Source: Providencia manganoxydans (lineage in GTDB: Bacteria; Pseudomonadota; Gammaproteobacteria; Enterobacterales; Enterobacteriaceae). Taken from it: a stretch of 64,000 bases of DNA. Positions 25,874-34,326 of the stretch are shown in pieces. Position numbers and translations under genes: made by a program. The notes below the pieces were generated by a model, which was given only the letters and a program-made list of their open reading frames with translations, searched no databases and was not told where the DNA came from. Location: the NCBI RefSeq assembly GCF_016618195.1, contig NZ_CP067099.1, positions 620,001 to 684,000 of the forward strand. Reading direction: 5' to 3'. Every line of letters starts with the position of its first letter. Position 1 is the stretch's first letter.

Positions 25874-27475
25874 ATGGGCAATAAACGTAAAGTGGTCATT
25901 GGTGTATTAGGTACTGTCCTAGACAGGCGAGGTAAAAAGGCCAATCGCTGGACAAAATGGCGTCCCACTGTTGGTTTATGTCAGCAACCTGATTTAGATA
26001 TTCATCGTTTTGAATTAATTCATCAGATAAATGATTATAGCATGGCCCATCGTGTCAAAGAGGATATTGAGCAAGCATCACCAAAGACTGAGGTGGTGTT
26101 GAGAGAAGTGAATATTGCTGACCCTTGGGATTTTGAAGAGGTGTATACCTCATTGCTCGATTTTTCGAGTAATTATTGTTTTGATACCGAAAATGAAGAA
26201 TATTTGGTGCATATTACCACTGGAACCCATGTGGTGCAGATTTGCTGGTTTTTATTAACTGAAGCGCATTATTTACCTGCTAAGTTATTGCAAACATCAC
26301 CTTCTCAAACAGGGAGGGAAAAGGATCCTGCTGGTATTTATACAGTGATAGATCTTGACCTCAGTCGTTATACTCACATCACCAGTCGCTTTCAAAAAGA
26401 ACAGCAAGCCCAGATTTCCTTTCTTAAGTCAGGTATTGCAACGCGTAATGCCAAGTTTAATGTCATGATTGAGCAGATGGAGCGTGTTGCATTACGCTCA
26501 AAAGCGCCTATTTTGTTAAATGGTCCAACTGGAGCCGGTAAGTCTTTTTTAGCTCGCCGAATTTATCAATTACGTGAAAGCCGTCATCAAGTCAAAGGTC
26601 GGTTTGTTGAAGTTAACTGTGCCACTTTACGTGGCGATAATGCGATGTCGACTCTGTTTGGACACATTAAAGGGGCTTTCACAGGAGCCATTAATTCACG
26701 CCATGGCTTATTGAAAGAGGCCGATGGCGGTATTTTGTTTTTAGATGAAATTGCGGAGCTTGGTTTGGACGAACAAGCGATGCTGCTTAAAGCGATTGAA
26801 GAAAAAAGCTTTTTCCCTTACGGCTCGGATGAAGAAGTAAAAAGTGATTTTCAATTGATCACAGGGACTCATCGTAACCTTGCGCAATGGGTTGAAGAAG
26901 GCAGATTTCGAGAAGATCTGTATGCACGGATTAATATGTGGACCTTTACTTTGCCGAGTTTGGCTGAAAGACGTGAAGATATTGAGCCGAATATCGATTA
27001 TGAATTAGCAAAATTTAGTCAAGAGATGCAGAGTCAAATTCGTTTCGATAGTGAGGCTCGTCAGGTATATGTTCGATTTGCCTGTTCGAAAAATGCATTG
27101 TGGCGTGGAAACTTCCGTGAATTAGGGACATCAATTAGTCGTATGGCAACGTTTGCTGAACATGGGCGGATCACAAAAGCGATCGTTGATGAGGAGATCA
27201 TACGTTTGCAATCACAATGGCTCAGTAAAAGGACAATGACTCAGTCTCTACCAGCAGAAATTGGTGAAATTGATTTATTTGAGCAGCAACAGTTGGCAAC
27301 CGTTCTTGAGGTTTGCCGACATTCAGCGAGCCTTTCAGAGGCTGGGCGAACTCTGTTTGCGGTTTCTCGTCAGCAGAAAAAACAGCCTAATGATGCCGAT
27401 CGATTACGTAAATATTTGGCGCGCTTTGGGTTAGAGTGGGAAAGGATCAAAAACAATGAGTTATTGGAAAAATAA
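25874..27475 (+). CDS. rtcR: Sigma-54-dependent regulator RtcR
   Basis: The 533-residue protein has an N-terminal CARF-type sensor domain (about 1-180; VVIGVLGTVLD, then WTKWRPTVGLCQQ and VHITTGTHVVQICWFL). An AAA+ domain follows with Walker A GPTGAGKS (217-224), GAFTGA (267-272) and FLDE (289-292), and then a C-terminal HTH region. The ATG at 25874 is chosen because AAGG precedes it and the protein then aligns with E. coli RtcR from residue 1; the longer frame from 25814 adds a hydrophobic tail with no counterpart. RtcR activates the divergent rtcB operon when RNA ends of a certain type accumulate. Confidence 0.95.
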   Translation: MGNKRKVVIGVLGTVLDRRGKKANRWTKWRPTVGLCQQPDLDIHRFELIHQINDYSMAHRVKEDIEQASPKTEVVLREVNIADPWDFEEVYTSLLDFSSNYCFDTENEEYLVHITTGTHVVQICWFLLTEAHYLPAKLLQTSPSQTGREKDPAGIYTVIDLDLSRYTHITSRFQKEQQAQISFLKSGIATRNAKFNVMIEQMERVALRSKAPILLNGPTGAGKSFLARRIYQLRESRHQVKGRFVEVNCATLRGDNAMSTLFGHIKGAFTGAINSRHGLLKEADGGILFLDEIAELGLDEQAMLLKAIEEKSFFPYGSDEEVKSDFQLITGTHRNLAQWVEEGRFREDLYARINMWTFTLPSLAERREDIEPNIDYELAKFSQEMQSQIRFDSEARQVYVRFACSKNALWRGNFRELGTSISRMATFAEHGRITKAIVDEEIIRLQSQWLSKRTMTQSLPAEIGEIDLFEQQQLATVLEVCRHSASLSEAGRTLFAVSRQQKKQPNDADRLRKYLARFGLEWERIKNNELLEK

Positions 27476-27616
27476 TAGTGGCTTATACGGTTTGATATGT
27501 AGTTATGATTTTTTGAAAAAATCTTGCAAAAAGTGATGCTGGTAAATTTGAATTATTTGGAATAGATTGAAATCATTAAATATAATAAAAACAATTAATT
27601 ATATAAGGGTTGAAAT

Positions 27617-28531
27617 ATGGAGTTAACTTTCCTAGGAACGAGTGCTGGCGTACCAACAAAAGAGCGTAATGTGACTAGTATGCTGTTAAATCTTACAGGG
27701 ATCCGCAAAACCTACTGGTTATTTGACTGTGGTGAAGGTACTCAACATCGGATCCTTAATAGCGTATTTAAGGCGCCGAGAATCGAGAAAATTTTTATTA
27801 CCCATTTACATGGTGATCATATTTTTGGTTTACCGGGGTTGTTATGTAGTCGATCAATGGGGGGATCGACTGATTTATTAACATTATATGGACCAAAAGG
27901 GCTCAAACAGTACGTGGAAACGGTATTAACGTTGAGTGCCTCTTACTTAACTTATCCATTGGAAATTATTGAAATAGAAGCGGGACAGTTGTTTGATGAT
28001 GGTCAGCTAATTGTGACGGTATATCCATTGGATCATCGTGTTGAGTGCTATGGGTATCGTATCGAAGAACATCCCAAACTTGGCTCGTTAGATACTGAAA
28101 AATTAGCGAAGGATAATATTCCTCGAGGGCCATGGATGCAGGCACTGAAAGAAGGTGAAACTATCACACTAGATGATGGACGGACGGTTAATGGGATTGA
28201 TTATTTAGGTGAGCCGAGAGCAGGAAAAGTGATTGCTATTTTTGGTGATACTGAGCCAACGGAGCAGGCGCGATTACTGGCTCAAAATGCTGATGTAATG
28301 GTGCATGAAACAACGTTAGAAAATGCGTTTCATGAAAAAGCCAATGAGCGTGGACATAGTACGACTGGGCAAGCTGCGCAGTTAGCACGTGATGCTGGAG
28401 TGAAACGGTTTATCGCAACGCATATTAGTGGCCGTTATAGTGCAGAGGACGTACCTATGTTACTGGCTGAGTGCCAGGCTATTTTCCCAAATACCGAAAT
28501 AGCCGCCGACTATTTGACGATTAAAATTTAA
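27617..28531 (+). CDS. rbn: Ribonuclease BN/Z (ElaC)
   Basis: The 304-residue metallo-beta-lactamase-fold protein begins MELTFLGTSAGVPTKERN and has the zinc motif THLHGDHIFGLPGLL (HxHxDH, about residues 63-72). Further ligands are in VYPLDHRVECYGY, IFGDTEP and THISGRYS. The length is that of short-form RNase Z. It cleaves or trims tRNA precursors at the 3' end. It stands alone between RtcR and the convergent fic gene, with a clear terminator after its stop. Proximity to the RNA-repair genes is suggestive but not evidence of a shared operon. Confidence 0.94.
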   Translation: MELTFLGTSAGVPTKERNVTSMLLNLTGIRKTYWLFDCGEGTQHRILNSVFKAPRIEKIFITHLHGDHIFGLPGLLCSRSMGGSTDLLTLYGPKGLKQYVETVLTLSASYLTYPLEIIEIEAGQLFDDGQLIVTVYPLDHRVECYGYRIEEHPKLGSLDTEKLAKDNIPRGPWMQALKEGETITLDDGRTVNGIDYLGEPRAGKVIAIFGDTEPTEQARLLAQNADVMVHETTLENAFHEKANERGHSTTGQAAQLARDAGVKRFIATHISGRYSAEDVPMLLAECQAIFPNTEIAADYLTIKI

Positions 28532-28535
28532 AATT

Positions 28536-28568
28536 AAACCACCTAAAGCTCAGGCTAGGTGGTTTTTT
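28536..28568. terminator. Bidirectional intrinsic terminator
   Basis: AAACCACCTA (28536-28545) pairs perfectly with TAGGTGGTTT (28556-28565) and continues into TTT on the plus strand; the reverse strand also has a T-rich tail. It serves the convergent rbn and fic genes. Confidence 0.85.
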
Positions 28569-28570
28569 AC

Positions 28571-29716
28571 TTATTCGCTTTGGTTGGGATAGGGTTCAAA
28601 TTGATGTTGATCGTCACTCATTAAACTCATCAATCTATAGTTAACGAATAATTTTTCCCTTCCAACCTGCATTTCATGTAATACATTAATATCACAAAGC
28701 TTTTTTAGATACTCTGATGCAGTTTGTCGTTGTGCGATTTTTTTATCAACTAAATTTTTGATCCGGCAGTAAGGTTGTTCGAAAATGCACTGTAATAATT
28801 CATAGCTATAAACATCATTATGATGTGTTTTAATATATGAAGATGTCAGTTCCATTAAATCACGAATGGCATTGATTTTTTCCATTGTCCATTTTGATGT
28901 ATGTTCAACGGCAGAGAGCATATAGAGGATCCATGACTGCCAGTCATTTTCTTTGGTAACGTTTAACAGCAAAGAGTAATACTCATTTCTATTTTTAATA
29001 ATATAGCGGCTTAAATAGAGGACAGGGATAGTAATCAAGCCTTTTTCGATTAAAAATAATATATTTAAGATCCTTCCTGTACGCCCATTGCCATCTGTAT
29101 ACGGGTGAATAGCTTCAAATTGATAATGAGTGAGGGCTAGTTTAACTAAAGGATCTAAATCATCTTCTTGGTGGATAAATTTTTCCCAATTACTGAGAAG
29201 CTCTGTAATTTTCTGCTCCCCTAGTGGCGGTGTGTAAATAATTTCCCCCGTCTTTTGATTTTTTAGTGCGGTTCCAGGCAGCTTTCTAACTTCCATCTGA
29301 GTATTTTTAATGGTATTACAGACTTTCAATGCCGTATTTGCACATAATGGTCGATTTTCTAATTCTTTATAGCCTTCATAGAGTGCAGTTCGATAGCGCA
29401 AAGCTTCCTTAGTCATTGGATCTGCATGACTATCTTCATTGATATACTGAAAAAGCTTATCTGTCGTTGTTACGATATTTTCTATTTCAGAGCTATCTTT
29501 CGCTTCAAGTATCGGAATAAGATTAATTAATAAATTTTGATTAGGTAATAATTCACCCGCTTGTTTTAGCCCTTCTAGTGCTGTTCTTGCTTCAACACAG
29601 GCTTTCAAAACAACTTTTGTTTCAACATCTTGTTGTGGAGGAAGTTGAGGTAAATTGTTATGGGGTAGTACAGGATCCCAATTCATTGTCATATCTCTAT
29701 TATTGTCGTTTGTCAT
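28571..29716 (-). CDS. Fic-domain AMP-transferase, self-inhibited type, with C-terminal winged HTH
   Basis: The 381-residue protein has the full Fic active-site motif HPYTDGNGRTGR (204-215). An N-terminal inhibitory helix with the (S/T)xxxE(G/N) pattern is visible at Ser75-Asn80 (SSEIEN). The last 80 residues look like a winged HTH (CRIKNLVDKKIAQRQTASEY). This makes it a class II Fic protein, whose inhibitory Glu blocks ATP use until released; such proteins AMPylate themselves or host targets. No antitoxin gene lies next to it, as expected when inhibition is intramolecular. A second ATG at 29692 has AGAG upstream and could be the true start. The tandem repeats at 29751-30130 lie directly upstream. 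Confidence 0.9.
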   Translation of the reverse strand: MTNDNNRDMTMNWDPVLPHNNLPQLPPQQDVETKVVLKACVEARTALEGLKQAGELLPNQNLLINLIPILEAKDSSEIENIVTTTDKLFQYINEDSHADPMTKEALRYRTALYEGYKELENRPLCANTALKVCNTIKNTQMEVRKLPGTALKNQKTGEIIYTPPLGEQKITELLSNWEKFIHQEDDLDPLVKLALTHYQFEAIHPYTDGNGRTGRILNILFLIEKGLITIPVLYLSRYIIKNRNEYYSLLLNVTKENDWQSWILYMLSAVEHTSKWTMEKINAIRDLMELTSSYIKTHHNDVYSYELLQCIFEQPYCRIKNLVDKKIAQRQTASEYLKKLCDINVLHEMQVGREKLFVNYRLMSLMSDDQHQFEPYPNQSE

Positions 29717-29750
29717 AGAGTATAAACTAAAATTGGTGCTCTCACTTTAA

Positions 29751-30130
29751 ATATGTCGAAAAATCGTGAAAAAATGTACATGTTTTGAGGTTATGTCGAC
29801 TCAATCGACACGTCATCATGATATGTCGAAAAATCGTGAAAAAATGTACATGTTTTGAGGTGATGTCGACTCAATCGACACGTCGTCATGATATGTCGAA
29901 AAATTATAAAAAATGTACATGTTCTGAGGTTATGTCGACTCAATTGACACGTCGTCATGATATGTCGAAAAATTATAAAAAAATGTACATATTCTGAGGT
30001 TATGTCGACTCAATCGACACGTCGTCATGATATGTCGAAAAATTATAAAAAAATGTACATGTTCTGAGGTTATGTCGACTCAATCGACACGTCGTCATAA
30101 TATGTCGAAAGTTTTATAAAAAATCGACAT
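29751..30130. repeat. Five tandem 69-70-bp repeats plus a partial sixth, upstream of fic
   Basis: Units start at 29751, 29821, 29891, 29960 and 30030, with a truncated copy from 30100. There are no spacers. Each unit carries ATATGTCGAAAAAT, the palindrome ATGTACAT (some copies altered), and the inverted repeat TGTCGA-CTCAA-TCGACA. Units 1 and 2 share AATCGTGAAAA and TTTTGAGG. Units 3 to 5 share AATTATAAAA and TTCTGAGG, so the array seems to have grown from two subtypes. It fills the space between the deoR-like stop and the fic start. A continuous reading frame across part of it is a by-product of the repeat period. Possible roles are multiple operators or a leader RNA. Confidence 0.9.
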
Positions 30131-30137
30131 ATTGAAG

Positions 30138-30917
30138 CTAGTATATAACTTTCACAAACCCATTGCGGCAATAGGTCTCGTATTCATCTGAGAGCTGCCG
30201 ATTAGTGATGATGATATCAAATTGGGAGAGAGCCCCCATATTTGCAGTCGCTACCTCGTCAAATTGATTGTATTTTGCGAGTAAAATTTTACGAATCGAC
30301 TTTTCCATCGCTTTCTTTTTCATTGGTAGATCATCTAAGTTGTAGCAGGTAACACCATAGCTACTATGAATACCCGCTGCGGAAATAAAGGCTTTTTTAG
30401 GGTTTATTGAATCGAGAATTGAAGGTTGGGTTGGATTATAAAAAGAGTCGCTCTTAGGGTGATATTCCCCACCGCATAATAATGCCGTAGCATTTTTTTT
30501 CTGACTGAGTGCAAGAAAAACGTTATGGGAGTAACAAATACCCGTGAAATTGATTTCTTCAGGGATCAGGGAAATCAGTGTTGCCATCTCGATGCCATTA
30601 TCAAAAAAGATCACATCGTCTTCGGATACCATACTTGCTGCTAAATTAGGGATATACAACTCTTCAGTTTGATCGGGGGTAAAAATGTTGGCTTGTGGAT
30701 CGTTTTGCTGCGGTGAGGATGGTTGGGTAACAGAAACAATATAGCCACCAAGAAGGGACATAGGGATAGGGCCTTCAGTATCTGCATTTAAGTCACGGCG
30801 AATCGTCATTTCAGAGACTTCAAGTATTCTCGCTGCTTCTTTAAGATGAATTCTTCCTGAGCGTTTAATACATTCGCTCAATCGACGAAGGCGTTCTTTT
30901 TGTTTAGTTTCTATCAC
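30138..30917 (-). CDS. deoR: DeoR/DeoQ-type repressor of deoxyribose genes
   Basis: The 259-residue protein has an N-terminal DeoR helix-turn-helix (RIHLKEAARILEVSEMTIRR, then LLGGYIV). Its sugar-phosphate-binding domain includes ICYSHNVFLAL, LLCGGEYHP and FISAAGIHSSYGVTC, very close to what I recall of E. coli DeoR. The start is taken as GTG at 30917, which has AAGGA upstream and aligns with the DeoR N-terminus; an ATG further upstream (30974) lies inside deoC. In Salmonella the paralogue next to deoK is called DeoQ, so deoQ may be the better name. It follows deoC on the same strand. Confidence 0.86.
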   Translation of the reverse strand: MIETKQKERLRRLSECIKRSGRIHLKEAARILEVSEMTIRRDLNADTEGPIPMSLLGGYIVSVTQPSSPQQNDPQANIFTPDQTEELYIPNLAASMVSEDDVIFFDNGIEMATLISLIPEEINFTGICYSHNVFLALSQKKNATALLCGGEYHPKSDSFYNPTQPSILDSINPKKAFISAAGIHSSYGVTCYNLDDLPMKKKAMEKSIRKILLAKYNQFDEVATANMGALSQFDIIITNRQLSDEYETYCRNGFVKVIY

Positions 30918-30963
30918 CGAGCAATCCTTTTTTAATTGGCGCGGGCTGGCCGCGCCCCATCGT

Positions 30964-31632
30964 TTAGTACCCACTTGAGGTTACATTTTCGCCCGAGACA
31001 ATCGCGACACTCGCGCTAGCACCAACGCGGTTGGCTCCGGCTTTGATCATTCTCTCTGCTGTTTCACGGTCGCGAACACCACCAGAGGCTTTAACTCCAA
31101 TTTCCTCACCAACCACTTTACGCATTAATGCAACATGGTGTTCAGTCGCCCCCATTGTACTGAAACCTGTTGAGGTTTTCACAAAACCAACGTTCAATGT
31201 GCGGCAAATTTCACAAACTTGAATAATTTCTTCATCAGTTAGCAAGCAAGTTTCTAAAATGACTTTTAGTGTTGCATTGCCACACGCGGCTAAAACGGTC
31301 GCGATGTCTTGGCGAACAAAGTCTAGGTCACCACTTTTTAGCATCCCCACATTGATCACCATATCAACTTCATTTGCGCCACGACGTACGGCTTCAGCTG
31401 CTTCAAACGCTTTTGCTTCTGTTAAGCAGGCACCGAGAGGAAAGCCTACCACACAACAGACCATAACATCGCTATTTTTGAGACACTCGCTAGCTAAAGG
31501 AACATAGCCTGTGTTAACACATACGGAAGCAAAGTGATATTCAGCGGCTTCGGCGCAAAGCTGTTTGATGTCATTTACGGTAGCATTGGCTGCTAATAAA
31601 GTGTGATCGATAAATTGTGCTAAGTTTTTCAT
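30964..31632 (-). CDS. deoC: Deoxyribose-phosphate aldolase
   Basis: The 222-residue TIM-barrel enzyme begins [16 protein letters not shown]. It carries VVGFPLGA and [15 protein letters not shown]. The Schiff-base lysine lies in [11 protein letters not shown], and the proton-relay lysine in [10 protein letters not shown]. The length fits the short bacterial DeoC class. It cleaves deoxyribose-5-phosphate to acetaldehyde and glyceraldehyde-3-phosphate. Here it is not with deoA-deoB-deoD but with the deoxyribose kinase and transporter genes, which diverge from it. It therefore probably serves growth on deoxyribose. Confidence 0.95.
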   Translation of the reverse strand: MKNLAQFIDHTLLAANATVNDIKQLCAEAAEYHFASVCVNTGYVPLASECLKNSDVMVCCVVGFPLGACLTEAKAFEAAEAVRRGANEVDMVINVGMLKSGDLDFVRQDIATVLAACGNATLKVILETCLLTDEEIIQVCEICRTLNVGFVKTSTGFSTMGATEHHVALMRKVVGEEIGVKASGGVRDRETAERMIKAGANRVGASASVAIVSGENVTSSGY

Positions 31633-31805
31633 TTAAATGTTTCCTATAAAGATCAAATATGGGTTTCATAACAATGAATGAAAAAATGTGGCGGATATAA
31701 CACTTGGTCATTCGTTATTCGAGATCTTAATCACAAATGATATTTATGCAACATGATAATGTTATAATCATATCATTATGTGATTTATTTAACACGAGGG
31801 ACATT
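31633..31805. promoter_or_regulatory. Divergent control region between deoC and deoK
   Basis: The AT-rich 173 bases hold both promoters. ATAATG (31758-31763) and CATTAT (31776-31781) are a 6-base inverted repeat 12 bases apart, with TGTTATAA inside that resembles half of a DeoR operator. TGTGATTTATTTAACAC just before deoK is one base short of a CRP-like core. These are candidates for repressor and CRP control, not proven sites. Confidence 0.35.
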
Positions 31806-32726
31806 ATGGATATAGCAGTTATAGGTTCAAATATGGTCGATTTGATCACTTACACCGATCAAATGCCAAAAGAAGGGGAGACCTTGGAAGCCCCATCATT
31901 TAAGATTGGTTGTGGCGGTAAAGGAGCCAATCAAGCTGTTGCCGCTGCAAAGCTAAATTCAAAAGTGATAATGCTAACAAAAGTAGGAGATGATATTTTT
32001 GCAGATAATACGATCCGTAATCTCGAATCGTATGGCATCAATACCCGTTATGTTGAGAAAGTACCTTGCACATCCAGTGGTGTTGCACCGATCTTTGTAA
32101 ATCCTAATTCTGCAAATAGTATTTTGATCGTGAAAGGCGCTAATAAATTCTTATCACCTGAAGATATTGAACGCGCTGCGGAAGATCTAAAAAAATGCAA
32201 ATTGATCGTATTGCAGTTGGAAGTGCAATTAGAAACGGTTTATCACGCAATTGCTTTTGGTAATAAGCATAATATCCCTGTATTGCTTAACCCAGCGCCA
32301 GCACAACGGACATTAGATCTCGATTTTGCTTGCCGCTGTGATTTCTTTGTTCCCAATGAAACCGAGTTAGAAATTTTAACCAATATGCCAGTCGATACCA
32401 TGGATAATATCCGTCGTGCAGCTCAATCATTATTGGATAAAGGATTGAAGAATCTCATCGTTACATTAGGTGAAAAAGGGGCGCTATGGATGACTCGTGA
32501 TAGCGAATTACTGATCCCTGCTATTAAAGTGAATGCGATAGATACGAGTGGTGCAGGGGATGCCTTTATTGGTTGTTTCTCTCATTACTATGTCCATACA
32601 GGCAATATTGCTGATGCATTGAAAAAAGCCGTACTATTTTCTGCATTTAGTGTAACGGGCAAAGGCACTCAATCTTCTTACCCAAGTATTGAGCAATTTA
32701 CCGAGTTTGTGCAGCTGAATAGTTAA
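31806..32726 (+). CDS. deoK: Deoxyribokinase (PfkB family)
   Basis: The 306-residue protein starts MDIAVIGSNMVDLITYTDQM and has the PfkB motifs GCGGKGANQAVAAAKL and DTSGAGDAFIGCF (anion hole and catalytic Asp). It agrees with Salmonella DeoK, as I recall it, over almost its whole length, including VEKVPCTSSGVAPIFVN. The ATG at 31806 follows GAGGGA and aligns with DeoK residue 1; the longer frame from 31737 is discarded. It phosphorylates deoxyribose to deoxyribose-5-phosphate, the substrate of DeoC encoded divergently. Confidence 0.95.
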   Translation: MDIAVIGSNMVDLITYTDQMPKEGETLEAPSFKIGCGGKGANQAVAAAKLNSKVIMLTKVGDDIFADNTIRNLESYGINTRYVEKVPCTSSGVAPIFVNPNSANSILIVKGANKFLSPEDIERAAEDLKKCKLIVLQLEVQLETVYHAIAFGNKHNIPVLLNPAPAQRTLDLDFACRCDFFVPNETELEILTNMPVDTMDNIRRAAQSLLDKGLKNLIVTLGEKGALWMTRDSELLIPAIKVNAIDTSGAGDAFIGCFSHYYVHTGNIADALKKAVLFSAFSVTGKGTQSSYPSIEQFTEFVQLNS

Positions 32727-32753
32727 TAAAAAACCAATATCCCTCGTTATTAA

Positions 32754-32771
32754 TGCGGCCGTAGAGCCGCA
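32754..32771 (+). terminator. Weak hairpin after deoK
   Basis: TGCGGC and GCCGCA form a perfect 6-bp stem with a 6-base loop 27 bases after the deoK stop. The sequence ATAAAAC follows, so there is no real T run. It may lower transcription into deoP or protect the deoK message. Confidence 0.35.
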
Positions 32772-32783
32772 ATAAAACGGATC

Positions 32784-32905
32784 TACTCTAAATAATTTGA
32801 GGTATAGCTAGGTAACAAATGAATGAGGCTAGGGCATATATAAGTATGTGATTAGCGTCGTGAGTGAAGTTAGCAACACTGTAGCTTGAAATATGACGAG
32901 TATAT
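32784..32905 (+). repeat. ERIC-like element between deoK and deoP
   Basis: It starts TACTCTAAATAATTTGAGG and ends GTAGCTTGAAATATGACGAG plus TATA, with inverted ends. The middle contains CATATATAAGTATGTGATTAG, the equivalent of the ERIC core. It lies inside the presumed deoK-deoP operon, so its hairpin would be transcribed. It ends 25 bases before the deoP start. Confidence 0.7.
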
Positions 32906-32930
32906 TAATAATAAAAAGAAGGGTTACGTA

Positions 32931-34235
32931 ATGAACATCAAAAATATTACTCAGTTACCTGATGGTTATCTGAGTCGGACTCCTATATTCCAATTTATCC
33001 TACTGTCGTGCTTATTTCCACTCTGGGGATGTGCTGCGGCACTTAATGATATTTTAATCACACAGTTTAAAAGCGTTTTTGAATTAAGTAACTTTGCTTC
33101 TGCATTAGTGCAAAGTGCCTTCTATGGCGGTTATTTTTTAATTGCTATTCCGGCTTCTCTCGTGATCAAAAAAACCAGTTATAAATATACAATTATGATT
33201 GGTTTAATTTTATATATTGCGGGCTGCTCAATGTTTTTCCCTGCATCACATATGGCAACTTATACCATGTTTTTAGCTGCAATTTTTGCGATTGCTATCG
33301 GTTTAAGTTTTCTTGAAACTGCGGCAAATACTTATAGCTCGATGATTGGGCCAAAACAATATGCAACATTGCGCTTAAATATTAGCCAAACCTTTTATCC
33401 TATTGGTGCTGCTGGCGGCATCTTACTTGGCAAATATCTTGTATTTTCGGAAGGCGAAAGTTTGCAAGCTCAGATGGCAAACATGAATCCCGACCAAGTG
33501 CATCAATTCCGTTTAGCGATGCTTGAAAATACACTAGAACCGTATCGTTATATGATCATGGTGTTGGTTGTGGTGATGATCCTATTTTTACTGACTAAAT
33601 TTCCTAAATGTAAAGTAGCAGAAACTAAAGATCATAAGCGCCCATCAGCATTAGATACTCTGAAATATCTAGCAAAAAATAGCCGCTTCAGAAAAGGAAT
33701 TATTGCTCAGTTCTTATATGTGGGAATGCAAGTCGCGGTATGGTCATTCACTATCCGTTTAGCACTTGAAATGGGCGATATTAACGAACGTGACGCCTCT
33801 AACTTTATGGTATATAGCTTCGCTTGTTTCTTTATTGGTAAGTTTATCGCCAATATCTTAATGACTCGCTTTAATGCCGAAAAAGTGTTGATTATCTATT
33901 CTGTAATCGGTGCTCTTTTCTTAGCTTATGTCGCCTTCATTCCTAGTTTTACCGCGGTTTATGCAGCTGTATTAGTGAGTATTTTATTTGGACCGTGTTG
34001 GGCAACAATATATGCGGGTACTTTAGATACAGTTGATAATGAACACACTGAAATGGCGGGTGCGGTGATCGTTATGGCAATTGTGGGAGCGGCGTTTGTT
34101 CCTGCCGTGCAAGGTTATGTTGCCGACGCACTCCATTCACTGCAACTTTCTTTCCTCGTTTCTATGTTCTGTTTTATCTATGTTGGTATTTACTTTGTTG
34201 GTGAGCGCCGTTTCAAAACAAAGAATGCTGAATAA
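32931..34235 (+). CDS. deoP: Deoxyribose permease (FucP-like MFS)
   Basis: The 434-residue membrane protein has about twelve helices. It contains LSCLFPLWGCAAALNDILIT in helix 1 and FLETAANTYSSMIGP, both patterns of the FucP sugar:proton symporter family. ILFGPCWATIYAGTLDTV is in the late helices. The ATG at 32931 has AGAAGGG seven bases upstream; the frame also opens earlier, at 32886, inside the ERIC element. It sits between deoK and deoX as in the Salmonella deoQKPX cluster, so deoxyribose import is the likely role. Confidence 0.9.
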   Translation: MNIKNITQLPDGYLSRTPIFQFILLSCLFPLWGCAAALNDILITQFKSVFELSNFASALVQSAFYGGYFLIAIPASLVIKKTSYKYTIMIGLILYIAGCSMFFPASHMATYTMFLAAIFAIAIGLSFLETAANTYSSMIGPKQYATLRLNISQTFYPIGAAGGILLGKYLVFSEGESLQAQMANMNPDQVHQFRLAMLENTLEPYRYMIMVLVVVMILFLLTKFPKCKVAETKDHKRPSALDTLKYLAKNSRFRKGIIAQFLYVGMQVAVWSFTIRLALEMGDINERDASNFMVYSFACFFIGKFIANILMTRFNAEKVLIIYSVIGALFLAYVAFIPSFTAVYAAVLVSILFGPCWATIYAGTLDTVDNEHTEMAGAVIVMAIVGAAFVPAVQGYVADALHSLQLSFLVSMFCFIYVGIYFVGERRFKTKNAE

Positions 34236-34326
34236 CTCTTTTATAACACGGAGCGGGAAAACATGCTTTTATCCCGCTTAGTCAACAACCTCAGGCAGGC
34301 TAACCTGCTTTATCGATTAATTAACC

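Noticed and set aside
27508..27528. AT-only dyad ATTTTTTGAAAAAAT after rtcR as a terminator
   Set aside because: A stem of A-T pairs only with a one-base loop cannot form a stable RNA hairpin.
29785..29997. Open frame of about 70 codons inside the tandem repeats
   Set aside because: It reads the same peptide block repeatedly because the repeat period allows an open frame over three units. It has no ribosome binding site and no family likeness.
29751..30130. CRISPR array
   Set aside because: The 70-bp units are contiguous with no unique spacers, and no cas genes are present.
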